From contig NC_088645.1 of the NCBI RefSeq assembly GCF_964019385.1, positions 19,731,380 to 19,795,379 on the forward strand: 64,000 bases of DNA. The letters are read 5' to 3'. Below, one piece after another: positions 33,471-44,065 of the stretch (the stretch's first letter is position 1; each line of letters opens with the position of its first letter). This stretch comes from Sycon ciliatum. Lineage: Eukaryota; Porifera; Calcarea; Leucosolenida; Sycettidae. The translations under genes were made by a program, and so were the position numbers. The notes beneath the pieces were generated by a model. The model did not search any database. It saw only the letters and a list, made by a program, of their open reading frames with translations, and was not told where the DNA came from.

Positions 33471-33962
33471 CCAAGTTATTTCATTGTTTCTCGTCACCTG
33501 AAAATCTCAAAAGGAACGCGGGCGGGCGAAAAAAAAACAAAATAGGGTTTGAAAAACAAAAACTGCTATTTACACTACAAAGGCCCAATTTATGACCTAA
33601 AATCAGACTATACACCACGCGTGACAGTTTACAAGTTTACCGATGCCCGGAACACTGTCAGTCCAAAACGGTGCACTGTCATGCACTGTCTTGACTTGTA
33701 CCGGAACTGTGTGTAGCAAAGAAGACGACCAGGTCGTGTGGTGGTGTGGTACTTGAACTACCGGTATGCGTACATACACGGTGCAAAAGTCGTCCTTCGG
33801 TTCGTGCACTAGCACTGCACTCCAGATTTGACGCCGCGCGTACTTTTACAACGCCTTTTTATGCGTGTTTACCGGGACGCGAGATTTTTTTTTTTGGTCC
33901 AATCCTCAAGAAAGGTACGCGCGCGGTGACGAGAAACAATGAAAAAACTTGGTGTGGCCTAA
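33471..33962. mobile_element. Inverted-repeat element with 37-base ends
   Basis: TTAGGCCACACCAAGTTATT at the left end is mirrored by AACTTGGTGTGGCCTAA at the right. The repeats extend about 37 bases, into CATTGTTTCTCGTCAC. It sits directly beside the preceding MITE within the same foldback arm. Confidence 0.85.
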
Positions 33963-34420
33963 TCTGGGATTCGAACCCGCACTATCGCCCTGCATGCATC
34001 CCCCGATACACTTCGCATACATACTAATTCTTCCCAGTTGCTTCACGTTATGATCTTGTATTTGAAAGCCCTATTTGAACATGCATTGTAGCCAGCCGTC
34101 TTTGATTTTACGGTACGGTACGGGATAGGTACGGGACATGTACGGGACAGGTACGGGCCAGGTACGGGACATGTACGGAACAGGTACGGTCGAGGGTAAT
34201 ACGCACCGTTTACCGCCTTGATGACGGCAAAAAAAGAAAAGGGATGTTATACATTTTTCAATTCTCCTATTTTTTCAGGCATTACCTGGGATTCGTACTC
34301 GCACTATCGCCTTACATGCATTCCCCCATACACTTCGCATTCATACTCATTCTTCCAAGTTGCTTCACGTTATGATCTTGCGTTTGAAAACCCTATTTGA
34401 ATTTTGCGGCCAGCTGTATG
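33963..34420. mobile_element. Foldback unit 4, rearranged
   Basis: Two left-type arms in direct order, with about six GGTACGGGACA-like 11-base repeats between them (34100-34195); no proper right arm. Confidence 0.6.
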
Positions 34421-34610
34421 TGGCCAGCTGTGTTTGATGGTACGGTACGGTACGGGACAGATACGGCATAGCGCCAGGCGTGACACAAACACACAAACAA
34501 ACAAACAAACACCAAACGAGAGAGCTTGGAAGCTCAGGGCCCTACGCTATGCTTTTTTGCTTGCTCATCATGCATGTAACGTGTCAAAGCTGTGTTGACC
34601 CTGACTAGCG

Positions 34611-35095
34611 TTCTGGAGTCGACGGGATGTCTGTCCTGACGTTTCCTGTGACCGGTAGGCATATGCGGATAATTCCGGCAGAAAAATTGGCAGAATTCGG
34701 TACTTTTTCTGGTAAGTTTCATGCATGTCTGGTATGTGGATAAAGAAATGGAGCAGAATTCGAGGAATTGCCCGCCATAAGGTTTGTATGGTTCTGCCAA
34801 TTTCACTGCTTTTCGAGCAGAATCTGCCACCTTTTCGAGCATTATCCGCACACCCCTAGTGACCGGCGCTGACTCTGCCGATCACGGGCGTTCGGGAGTC
34901 GACGGGATGTCTGTCCTGCCGTTTCCTGTGACCGACGCTGACTCTGCCGATCACGGACGTTCTGGAGTCGACGGGATCTCTCTTCCGACGTTTCCTGTGA
35001 CCGGCGCTGACTCGCCCTTTCAGGATTATTTTGGAGATGACGGGATCTCTCTTCCAAAGTATGTTTTTGGTGACGCATCCTGTCTTATATTCGGC
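34611..35095. repeat. 69-bp repeat family B, fourth block
   Basis: A partial unit near 34611-34665, then three units from 34861. The flanks match the 27073-27650 block closely. Confidence 0.8.
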
Positions 35096-35664
35096 AACTA
35101 ACGTCCATTCTAATAGCATTTCCTCGTCTCCCTACTTCGTATTTCTTTCCAGAAAATCTCCCTATACAGCAGGGAGTCGTTTACATAATACGACTCCCTG
35201 CTATACATCTATATACGTTATAATTATTATGCTATCGGCCTACATGCGATTCCCGGGCTGGTCGACAGGCGGCCCAGCCAGCCTGCCAGTGGGATCTCGG
35301 CCTCGCACACAAATCCACACAAAATGCTACTGCACTATCGGCTTGAATGCATTCCCCCGATACACTTCGCATATATATACTCATCCTCTTGATGGTACCG
35401 TACTCTTGATGGTACGGGACAGGTACGGGATAGCGCCGGGCATGCTGATGGCACAAACAAACAAAAATATTGTGGCCAGCTGTCTTTGCTGGTACGGTAC
35501 GGGACAGATACGGGATAGCGCCAGGCGTGACACAAACAAACAAACAAACAAACAAACACCAAACGAGAGAGCTTGGAAGCTCAGGGCCCTGCGCTATGCT
35601 TTTTTGCCTTGATGACCTAGACAAAAAAAAGCATAGGGATGTTTTCTTTAAAAAATCCTTTTTT

Positions 35665-36015
35665 TTAAACCTGGGATTCGAACCCGCACTATCGCGCGCC
35701 CTGCATGCAGCCCCCGATACATTTCGCATACATACTAATTCTTCCTAGTTGTTTCACATTGTGATCTTGCATTTGAAAGCCCTATTTGAATATGCATTGT
35801 GGCCAGCCATCTTTGATGGCACAGTACGGTAGGGAATAGGTACGGGACAGGTACGATCGAGGGTAATACGACACCGTCTAGCTGCCCGCAATATTCAAAT
35901 AGGGCTTTCAAACGCAAGATTAACGTGAAGCAACTTGGAAGAATGGGTATGAATGCGAAGTGTATGGGGGAATGCATGTAGGGCGATAGTGCGGGTTCGA
36001 ATCCCAGGATATGCC
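35665..36015. mobile_element. Foldback unit 5
   Basis: Same family with a shortened loop. Confidence 0.7.
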
Positions 36016-36140
36016 TGAAAAAAAGGAGAATTGAAAAATTTATAACATCCTATGCTTTTTTGCCGTCAGATACGGATGGCGCCAGGCGTGACACAAACAA
36101 ACAAACAAACAAACAAACACACAAACAAACAAATACCAAA

Positions 36141-36415
36141 TTAAAGCTGTGTGGACCCTGGCTAGCGCCAGACGTTACTGAAGTAACGTCTTCTGCATAG
36201 CTACGGGAATTAAAGCTGTGTGGACCCTGGCTAGCGCCAGACGTTACTGAAGTAACGTCTTCTGCATAGCTACGGGAATTAAAGCTGTGTAGACCCTGGC
36301 TAGCGCCAGACGTTACTGAAGTAACGTCTTCTGCATAGCTACGGGAATTAAAGCTGTGTGGACCCTGGCTAGCGCCAGACGATACTGAAGTAACGTCTTC
36401 TGCATAGCTACGGGA
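36141..36415. repeat. 69-bp repeat family A, four units, end of array
   Basis: Units at 36141, 36210, 36279 and 36348. The last ends at the array boundary, after which the LINE resumes. Confidence 0.9.
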
Positions 36416-37000
36416 ATAAGTCCACTTGCGACCAGCTGATACTTCTCTCCCAGTACATGGCCAGCCGGATAGATGACCACCATGATTTCGATGTGATTTT
36501 TACGGATTTCGGCAAAGCCTTTGGTCGCATAGATCACAACACTCTTTTCTCCAAGTTCCGCCGATTCGGGACGCCGCATGCAGTTGCCTGGCTTCGAAGC
36601 TACCTAGATGCAAAGAGACCTGTCAGTAAGAGTGGGCGACACCCGATCGCAGCAGCACACCGTCACCTGCAGCGTACCGCAAGGACCCCACCTATCTCCG
36701 CTGCTTTTCATCATTTTCATCAATGACCTCCCTAGCCTTATGAAGTCTACTACACATTTCGTCTCCGCCGATGATGTTACCTTGCTATGTCCCAACACAA
36801 CAGCCAGCAAGGCTACTAGGCAACTATTGATGCAGACAGATGTTGATGAATGTCAAAGCTGGACCCGCATTTGCAGTGGTGAGTTTTTAGTAGGGGTCAA
36901 ACGGGTGTACCTTAAAATTAAGTTAACCCTTTACCCTCTGACCATAATTCCCATGCAGTTCCAAATGCGATATGTCTCACCTCATTCTGAGAATATCTTT
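36416..37000 (+). pseudogene. LINE reverse transcriptase, catalytic segment
   Basis: Continuation of 24431-24672 and 25205-25241. Shows F-D-V-I-F-T-D-F-G-K-A-F, L-L-F-I-I-F-I-N-D-L-P and A-D-D-V-T-L-L (catalytic D-D retained here, unlike copy 1). A frame change lies near 36680-36700. Interrupted at 37000 by the Ty3/Gypsy element. Confidence 0.85.
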
Positions 37001-37321
37001 TGTGAGCGCTGTGGGTTTCCCAGATTAGTTGTTTCTTATTTTGTCGAAATCATTTGGTGTTATAATATTATTACTCTGTTCTGGTGTACTACCATGCCAA
37101 TGCTTGAAATGCATGGACGGACTGATCTGAGTCGAGCTGCTCGCGGATGTTGATTTGGGGCGAAGCTTCTTGAGGACTTGGAGTAGAGAGAGCGTTTGGC
37201 TCAAGCTGATCCGACTTCCACTTTGTTTTACCTGTCTTCTCGCGTTACCTGTGAATCCCTTGTTACCATAACTGTATTGCTGGAACTAGTGTGTGTGACC
37301 TCGGCCGGTAGACAGTAACAT
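37001..37321 (+). mobile_element. 5' LTR of Ty3/Gypsy element
   Basis: 321 bases beginning TGTGAGCGCT and ending GACAGTAACA (TG...CA). Differs from the 3' LTR by about 11 substitutions and one single-base indel. Target duplication TCTTT at 36996-37000 and 43931-43935. Confidence 0.95.
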
Positions 37322-37324
37322 AAT

Positions 37325-37345
37325 TGGCGCAGTGAACAGGATATG
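37325..37345 (+). other. Probable primer-binding site
   Basis: TTGGCGCAGTGAACAGG starts four bases after the 5' LTR, similar to tRNA-primed sites of Gypsy elements. The primer tRNA was not determined. Confidence 0.6.
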
Positions 37346-37390
37346 TAGAACGATTTTGGAAGCGCGGAACGTCGTAGAACTGAAAGAGAA

Positions 37391-38029
37391 ATGGCGGAAA
37401 AGGTGAAGGTCCATGTGAAGCTCGACCTTGACCGTTTCCGGACATGGCTGAGTCAATTAGAGATAGGGTTCATGTTGAACGAAGTGACGGATAAGAAAAA
37501 CAATACTTGGCAGCCGCAGGAAATTTGGATCAGAGCGCAGCGTACTATCTGTGGCAGAAGTATCCTTCGGTGCCAACAGGTGATAATCCCTACGAGGATT
37601 TGAAGAAAGTATTTACAGAGTACTTCGGCGCGACGCGGAGTGACTCCGCACGGGTTGCAGCTCTGTTTACGATCGCTCAGAATCTTGGCGAGTCTATACA
37701 AGCATACCGGCACAGACTTCAGAAGGAGATACGAACCTGTAACAACTACGTCAGCGAAGCTGGAAGACGTTGTGGAAACTGTTGCTGTTCATTTGTTTGC
37801 GCGTGGCCTCCAATCCACCTCAGCGCGACAACGTGTGCTGGAGATGGGAGATGACTCTCTGGACAAAGCTAGTGAACGAGCTCGGGCTGTGATTCTGTCA
37901 GAGGAACCGTCAGGCCAGGCAAGGCCAGGTGATGTATGTTTTGCACACACACAATATGGACGCAAACCTGCCGCAGTTCAATGTAGTTGCTGTGGACGGC
38001 AGCACGAAACGGGACGGTGGTATTGCTAA
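37391..38029 (+). pseudogene. gag region, frameshifted
   Basis: Gag-like protein spread over three frames (37391-37603, about 37500-37770, then about 37740-38029) with capsid-like helices. It ends in a cysteine/histidine cluster resembling a degenerate zinc knuckle (CSCCGRQH...C). At least two frame breaks make it non-functional as read. Confidence 0.7.
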
Positions 38030-38098
38030 GCAGCGGACCAGCGGTGCAAACGGTGTGGAAGGCGTGGAAATTTTCAAACAGTCTGCTGCTCTTCAAAC

Positions 38099-39199
38099 AT
38101 GATGAGTGCTGAGGAGGAGCAACAAAGAGCAACCAGGTCCACTGGACCCAGTGCCGCAGTTACCCAACCGGACCCTGACGCTCAACGACAGGAGGCTCCA
38201 TTGGTGGAGGACAGCTGGACCGAATCGTTTACCGTTTCCACTGGGAAGACTGGATTTCGCATACCGTTGCGCCAGGTATATCTGGCCGCCAAGCATCTAG
38301 TTCCAATGCGCGTGGACAGTGGCAGTTGTGTATCTGTCTTACCGAGATCCAAGGTCCCACCTGGCTATTCTCTGCGGCCTGCTCCGTTTGAATTACGACC
38401 ACTAGGAGCACAGAACCTGAAGGCCGCCGGGGTTTTTGAGTGCACATTGCACTATGGCTTGAAACAAACTACGGAGACTATGTTTGTTGTGGAGGACTCC
38501 GCAGTACGCATGCCGTCACTGTTGAGCGAGAGTGCCTTCATTGAACTGGGTCTCTTTTCTCTGCCAGAAGCCTTTGTGAATGCCGCCACATTGGAGGAGA
38601 CGTCCTCACTTCCGGCTATGCGTAGACCCATCACGATACAGATGGCCGATGATCACCGCCCACGGCAACAGTCAGCACGCCGGGTGGCACTGGCCCTAAT
38701 GCCTAGTCTCCTGGACCAACTTGAGTCATGGCTGAGCCAAGGAGTGGTGGAGATGGTCGAAGAAATCCTGCCAGGCGATTATGTCTCACCTTTGGTGGCA
38801 GTACCAAAGCCAGATAAGTCGATGCGCTGGTGTGTGGATTTGCGCTGTGTAAACCAAGCAGTCAAGCGAGCAGGAGTACAGCTACCAAGTACAGACGACC
38901 TGCTAGCACAACTTGGGAATGCAGAGTATTTCTCGAAGCTAGACCTCAAGTCAGGGTATTCCCAGCTGGAAATCACACCGGAGTGTCGTCATGCGTTTGT
39001 GGTAGCGTCACACTCAGTTACTTTTCTTTCTGCCGGCTTCCGTTTGGTGTCTCCAGTGGCCCTGAGCTATACCAACGGAAAATGGAACAGATTCTGGCTG
39101 GCATCGACGGCGTCGTCATCTACCTGGACGATATCTTGGTCTTTGCTCCTACCCATTACGAGCATGACCGTCGTCTCAAGATGGTCAGAGAAGCATTGA
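38099..39199 (+). pseudogene. Protease and reverse-transcriptase part of pol
   Basis: The aspartic-protease signature V-D-S-G lies near 38312-38323. Reverse-transcriptase motifs follow (V-S-P-L-V-A-V-P-K-P-D, then F-S-K-L-D-L-K-S-G-Y near 38934-38965). The frame is lost near 39005-39040, where the neighbouring frame takes over. Confidence 0.85.
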
Positions 39200-39449
39200 C
39201 CAGGTATTGTGTCACTCTCAATGAAAAGAAGTGCGCATAGAATGTCACCGAGCTCACGTTTCTAGGTCATGAAGTCTCTGCCGCAGGTGTTCGCCCAAGC
39301 CATGCTAAGGTAGCCGCACTTCAGGATACACAGGATCCTACCAATGTGTCGGAGTTGCGCTCGTTCATGGGCCTCCCGACATTTCTTCAGAGGTTTGTGC
39401 CCAACCTGTCGGTGATTATGGCACCACTCACTCATCTCCTTTGCAATGA
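39030..39449 (+). pseudogene. Reverse-transcriptase palm and connection, shifted frame
   Basis: Contains the Y-L-D-D active site (39121-39132) and the following L-T-F-L-G-H-E and S-F-M-G-L segments. An in-frame TAG at 39238-39240 and a TGA near 39450 interrupt it. Confidence 0.85.
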
Positions 39450-39915
39450 ATGACCTGGTCTAGCGAGTGTGCCGAGGCAGCCGCAGCTATTCGCAGCTAT
39501 TTGCAAACTGAGCCAGTCCTCACCCTGTTTGACCCGTCTCGGCCCACTCGTATCGAAGTAGATGCCTCAGGGTACGGTCTCGGTGCTTTTTTTATGCAGC
39601 AGGTCAGTACAAGCCCCACTGGAGTTGCCTGTTGGAAGCCAGTGTATTATGTCAGTCGAAAGTTCAGCGATCCAGAATCTCGCTACGCCACCATCGAGCG
39701 AGAAGCACTAGCCATCGTCTGGGGAGTCTCCTAAATGTTTTCAAACCAGAGGCAGAGTACAACCTGAGCAGCGCTAGTCTTCGGGTACAGCGTCTTCTGC
39801 TAAAGGTTCAGGATTTGTCATTTGCTGTACACTATCGTTCTGGCAAACAGAATGGCTTGGCTGATTTCTTGTCTCGTGCGCCTGTTGAGGACGCGGACAT
39901 CCATAATAATAGGTT
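39450..39915 (+). pseudogene. RNase H domain
   Basis: V-D-A-S (catalytic Asp) and T-I-E-R-E-A-L (catalytic Glu) are visible. After a frame change the coding continues as V-H-Y-R-S-G-K-Q-N-G-L-A-D-F-L-S-R until a foreign insertion at about 39918. Confidence 0.8.
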
Positions 39916-40045
39916 ACTGCATGGCAGGGAGGGCCTTATGGCTTGTTAGTGTCCGACTGGTTAGCCTGAGGGCCGTAGGCCCGAGGGCTACCCTGAAGGG
40001 CACAAACAAGCCATAAGACCCTCCCTGCCATGCACTAACTATTTT
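39916..40045. mobile_element. Hairpin element in Gypsy
   Basis: Inverted repeat with outer arms GCATGGCAGGGAGGG (about 39918-39932) and CCCTCCCTGCCATGC (about 40019-40034) and more inner pairing (TTATGGCTTGTT). First of several insertions separating RNase H from integrase. Confidence 0.75.
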
Positions 40046-40057
40046 AGAACGAGGTTA

Positions 40058-41385
40058 CAGTCAACTTCGCTAATAACGACTGCGGATATAACGACAATTC
40101 GCGAATAACGACCGAATTTCCATGCCCAGAGCAAAGTCCCATCTAACTGTATACATTTAGCTTCGGATATAACGACTATCTGAATAACGACAATTCGCGT
40201 ATAGCGACATGCTTTTAGTGCCCCGTGGTCATATTCACTGCTTGAATAACGACTTTCTGGGCTTTTGACAGCTATTTCAAGTACCTGTCAGTCAAGTACA
40301 TGTACCTGTCATGCAGAAGTACCAGAACCTATGGTGCACTGGTGATGGATATTATTGCACACATGCAAGAAAATGCAGCCAAGGGGGGGGGGGGGGGTAG
40401 GCCTTGACGGATTATGCTAATATTTTCGTGAAATTATGCTTTTCGCATTGCTGAAAAAATTGCAGAATTATGCTATTTTTATGCTAAAAGTTATCATTAT
40501 TATGCCGCATTATGCTCACATACATGTATGTACATGTACATATGCTGCTAATGCATTAATGGTTCTGGGCAAAATAACAGGCGAATTTTTTGTAGGGGTA
40601 CTGTAGTAGTAAAAGTTCAACGGGGTCAACGCTCCGTCCGACCTAGCAGTCCCAGCTACGACCATCACTGATTGTACATTTTTTTGTAGTGGACTGGACA
40701 TTTATTTATTATTATTATTAACTTTTATTTTACTAGGGTGTTTCCCACAGACCTACATGTATATGGTCTTCTTACGGCATGTTATCAAGGGGGTCGTAAA
40801 CCTACAACTTCCTAGTGCATCTACATGTACTTGTAGAACATGTACAACTGTATGGAATTTGATGCGAACAGGCGGATTATTACAATTTTATGCGATTCGT
40901 ATGCAATTTGCCTCGAATTATGCGATTATTCGATTTTGGTAGGAATTATGCGAAAAATTATGCTAGCATAATCCGTCAAGGCCTAGGGGGGGGGCTTTTT
41001 CTTCCTTTTTTATGTTGGCTTCAAAATTGTTGGATTTACCAGCACACCTATATGTATGCAATGTACATGTAGCTGTACATGATTGCACAGTAATCATCAT
41101 ACATGTACAATGTACATGTCTCTGGCCCTGTAGATGGCTCAAAAAGGCATATTTTTCAATTGATTTCCCTTGCATATTGAATTTTTAGTTCCTTTCAACT
41201 GCAATATGAAAATAAAGTACACATTGACATAGAGCAAGAAAAGAGCTTGATTTTGATATGCATATCATACTATACAAAATATGAGTTCACATACATTCAA
41301 ATGGGACTTCGGTTATAAGGACACTTCGCGAATAAGGACACTTTTCTGATGCCCCGCCGAATGTCGTTATTGGCGAAGTTGACTG
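40058..41385. mobile_element. pogo/Tc1-like non-autonomous element
   Basis: TIRs CAGTCAACTTCGC and GCGAAGTTGACTG with inner TAATAACGAC/GTCGTTATT, flanked by TA at 40056-40057 and 41386-41387. Subterminal tandem TAACGAC motifs. No transposase. It carries a nested element at 40383-40994. Confidence 0.8.
40383..40994. mobile_element. Nested MITE with poly-G outer ends
   Basis: GGGGGGTAGGCCTTGACGG at the left mirrors CCGTCAAGGCCTAGGGGG-type sequence at the right, with repeated GAATTATGC inside. A related GGATTATGCC segment occurs at 52690-52730 and 62925-62965. Confidence 0.65.
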
Positions 41386-41387
41386 TA

Positions 41388-42034
41388 CATGCATTATCTC
41401 ACTTCCATTATGCTTGTTTAGCACTATATTGGGTAGTTTTGTGGTTTGTATGAGGAGAGACTTGGAGTAGTATGAAATAATATTTTCTTCTGGTAAGTTA
41501 TGGTAGCTCCGCACCACTTAGGACTACTAAAAATAGAATGGAAGCAAATGAAATGCTGGGCTCTTATTGCTAGCTTCATTCTTATTCATACATGTAGCTT
41601 GTGGAGCTATTTAGGGGCTTTGAGAGCCCCTTGTCGATAAGTCTAATGACTTTGATCTTCGGTTTTTGTACAGGTTTCCGCAAACTGTTGACAAAGAAAA
41701 TTCGTACTGATGAAAGAATACGGGAGGCAAAAACCGTACACACTACTGAATTGCGTAGCTTTTAGTAGTACACCGTACACGTAATGCAGGGTTCATTATC
41801 TGCACCGTACTATAATGCATACAGGGAGCTGCACGCACCAGTTTAGAGTATATTCAGCGGACTTTAAACTAATCCAAGGCCCTCGACGCGTCATCAAGAG
41901 CAGTAAAATAACGATTGAACGGGCTTTAAACTCTGATAAGGCCCTTGGCGGGAATGTCGCTGATTGGACGTTTCCTGGACAACAAGACAGACCTCGTTCT
42001 AAATACAAATACAAATACAAATACAAAATATTAA
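41388..42034. other. Insert sequence of unknown origin
   Basis: No coding or repeat ends recognised; ends in an (AAATAC)n run at about 42000-42025. Confidence 0.4.
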
Positions 42035-42210
42035 CTGGTTTGAGTGAAAGAGACAAACGGGAAAAGTCTGAAGAAAAAATTGACTGTCACCACCAGGACT
42101 CGAACCAGGGACCTTCGCTTGAAGCCAGCGATGCTCTAACCGCTGAGCTATGGTGTAGTCGTCATCCCAGCAGAGGCCGTTCAACATTCTCTTCAGACTT
42201 CAATACAAAA
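42035..42210 (-). mobile_element. tRNA-derived SINE inside Gypsy
   Basis: Minus-strand A-box (CATAGCTCAGCGG, about 42139-42151) and B-box (CTGGTTCGAGTCC, about 42096-42108) with the same body as 11792-12536. The neighbouring ATACAAAT repeats are probably its tail. Confidence 0.75.
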
Positions 42211-42912
42211 TACATCAACTTTCTAGTTGTGCAGCACGTGACAACGGTATTGGTATGCCCACAGATGACCGTCGACGTATTGCCAAACAGACAGCAGCTG
42301 ACCCAACGCTGTGTGTAGTGCGAGATGCTTTGCGCAGCCCTCACTGGCCAAAACAGCCAATCCTGGGACCCTACGAAGCCATCCGCCATAAGTTGAGTGT
42401 GTGGCAATTTCCCGGGGTGGGATGGGTTTCTCATTCTCCGCGGAGAGAGTTGTCATACCAACAGCAGCCACGCAACGAGTCATTGAGCTAGCACATTCAG
42501 GCCACCCCGGAGTCGACAAAACTCTCCAACGTCTGAGAGAAGCCGTGTGGTGGCCAGGGTTCACCAAAGAAGTCAAACGGGTGTTGACTAACTGCAGTCC
42601 GTGTGTGATTGAGTCTAAAGTGAGGCGCGTGCCACTACAGCCGCGGAGGCTGCCATCTCGACCGTGGCACACTGTGTTGGTCGACATATTCTACAACCAA
42701 TCGAAGCCCTTTCTCAGCTTCCTGGATGTATCTTCCCGCTCCCCAACCGTGGTTCCGTTACGTGCCGAGTATGCTGCAGCAGTAACTCAGGCCTGTGAGC
42801 AAGTCTTCAGCTTGTTCGGCACCCCAACCAATGTCATCTCCGACAAAGGACCGCAGTTCCTGTCAGCAGTGTTTGCGGCCAAGTGTAAAGAGTGGCAGTG
42901 CAATCATGAGTG
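42211..42912 (+). pseudogene. Integrase zinc-binding and first catalytic part
   Basis: An H-x-G-H-x-G...C-x-x-C zinc-binding motif (about 42490-42605), the catalytic Asp in L-V-D-I-F and the second Asp in V-I-S-D-K-G are visible. A TGA at 42911-42913 interrupts the frame. Confidence 0.85.
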
Positions 42913-42916
42913 AACG

Positions 42917-43588
42917 GTGCCCTATCAGCCAAGACAGAATCCAGTGGAGCGGCTACACCAGACGTTAAAACGCCTCATGCGAAAGTCTGGACAATCTTCC
43001 ATTCAGGCAGTGCTTCAATCGGCATTGCAGGTGATTCGCTCAACCGTGTGCGATGCTACTGGTCGAACTCCAGGGAATGTGCTTCTTCGTGAAGGATATA
43101 AAACGCCGTTACGCAACATCCAACCATCGACACCGGATGCCGAGAGTGACAGTGAGATGGATGACGAGATCCGGGCACAAGATGCCACAATGAAGGAAGC
43201 TGCAAAGACACCGCATGACTTGCGATATCGCTGCCAAGACCGGACAGTAGACGCAGGTGATCACGTGTATGTCAAGGAAACATCCGGAGACACACGACAA
43301 GCCACTGTGGTGTCTGCAACGCCCCATGATGTGGTGTTAGAAGGTGATGATGGATCCATGCGCCGCCGCCATCTGGACACCATACGACAAGCACGGAGGA
43401 ACCTTGAACCATCGCCCGATTCAGCGGCTACCCCTACGCCCCACACATCGGCTGAGCACACTACAGACCAGACCGTTTGCAGGCCTGCCAGATCCCAACA
43501 CTCCCGGCCTACACCCCCTTTGTCTGCATCCAGTACGATACGGAAGTCGACAAGTACTCACAAGCCCAGAACTGTTATGGACCTGTGA
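42917..43588 (+). pseudogene. Integrase C-terminal part
   Basis: Starts just after the stop with N-P-V-E-R-L-H-Q-T-L, which supplies the catalytic Glu. It continues to a beta-rich C-terminal domain (Y-V-K-E-T-S-G ... R-R-H-L-D-T-I) and a Pro/Ser/Thr tail. No chromodomain and no envelope frame follow. Confidence 0.8.
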
Positions 43589-43595
43589 CCTCTCT

Positions 43596-43610
43596 AAAGA
43601 CGGGGAGAGA
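43596..43610 (+). other. Polypurine tract
   Basis: Purine-rich AAAGACGGGGAGAGA directly precedes the 3' LTR. Confidence 0.75.
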
Positions 43611-43930
43611 TGTGAGCGCTGTGGGTTTCCCAGATTAGTTGTTTCTTATTTTGTCGAAGTCATTTGGTGTTATAGTATTATTACTCTGTTCTGGTGTACT
43701 ACCATGCCAATGCTTGAAATGCATGGACGGACTGATCTGAGTCGAGCTGCCAGTGGATGTTGATTTGGGGCGAAGCTTCTTGAGGACTTTGAGTAGATAG
43801 AGCGTTTGGCTCAAGCTTATCCGACTTCCACTTTGTTTTACCTGTATTCTCGTGTTACCTGTGAATCCCTTGTTACCATAACTGTATTGCTGGAACTAGT
43901 GTGTGTGACCTCGGCCGGGAGACAGTAACA
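43611..43930 (+). mobile_element. 3' LTR of Ty3/Gypsy element
   Basis: 320 bases, about 96.5% identical to the 5' LTR by eye. Followed by TCTTT target duplication. Confidence 0.95.
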
Positions 43931-44065
43931 TCTTTGGTTCTAATCAACCAATTTTCACAATCTTGGGAATTCTGGAAAGCTCTCCACGCGCTCCGTACAA
44001 TGCACTCAAACTGGACACAACTGAGATCACATATCCAACGCCAGGGTGCTTCAAACACTCCCCAT
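43931..44065. other. End of duplicated block after Gypsy
   Basis: Matches about 4990-5104 of copy 1 (e.g. TTCACAATCTTGGG). Homology ends abruptly at about 44065, before any tail exon. Confidence 0.7.

Larger units (their letters stand above)
25242..36415 (-). mobile_element. 11.2 kb modular array, Helentron-like, inserted in LINE
   Basis: The LINE in copy 1 reads through GTTAGAAATAAGTCC; here that site is opened by 11.17 kb. The array has nine head-to-tail modules, each starting CGAGAGAGCTTGGAAGCTC (positions 25242, 26068, 28097, 29003, 29879, 32322, 32942, 34517, 35564). Most modules contain a foldback unit, a GGCGTGACACAAAC(AAAC)n block and optional 69-bp repeats. On the minus strand the array starts TCCCGTAGC, ends with the hairpin GAGCTTCC-AAGCTC followed by TCTCGT, and can be placed between two T residues. 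T-T targets and a 3' hairpin fit Helentron-type rolling-circle elements; no Rep/helicase is present. The insertion is seen directly; the family is inference. Confidence 0.6.

Noticed and set aside
27340-36415. CRISPR-like array
   Set aside because: The 69-bp units are contiguous without unique spacers, and the context is animal transposable DNA.
37001-43930. An endogenous retrovirus with an envelope gene
   Set aside because: After the integrase C-terminus only a short Pro/Ser/Thr tail and the polypurine tract precede the 3' LTR; no envelope frame is present.
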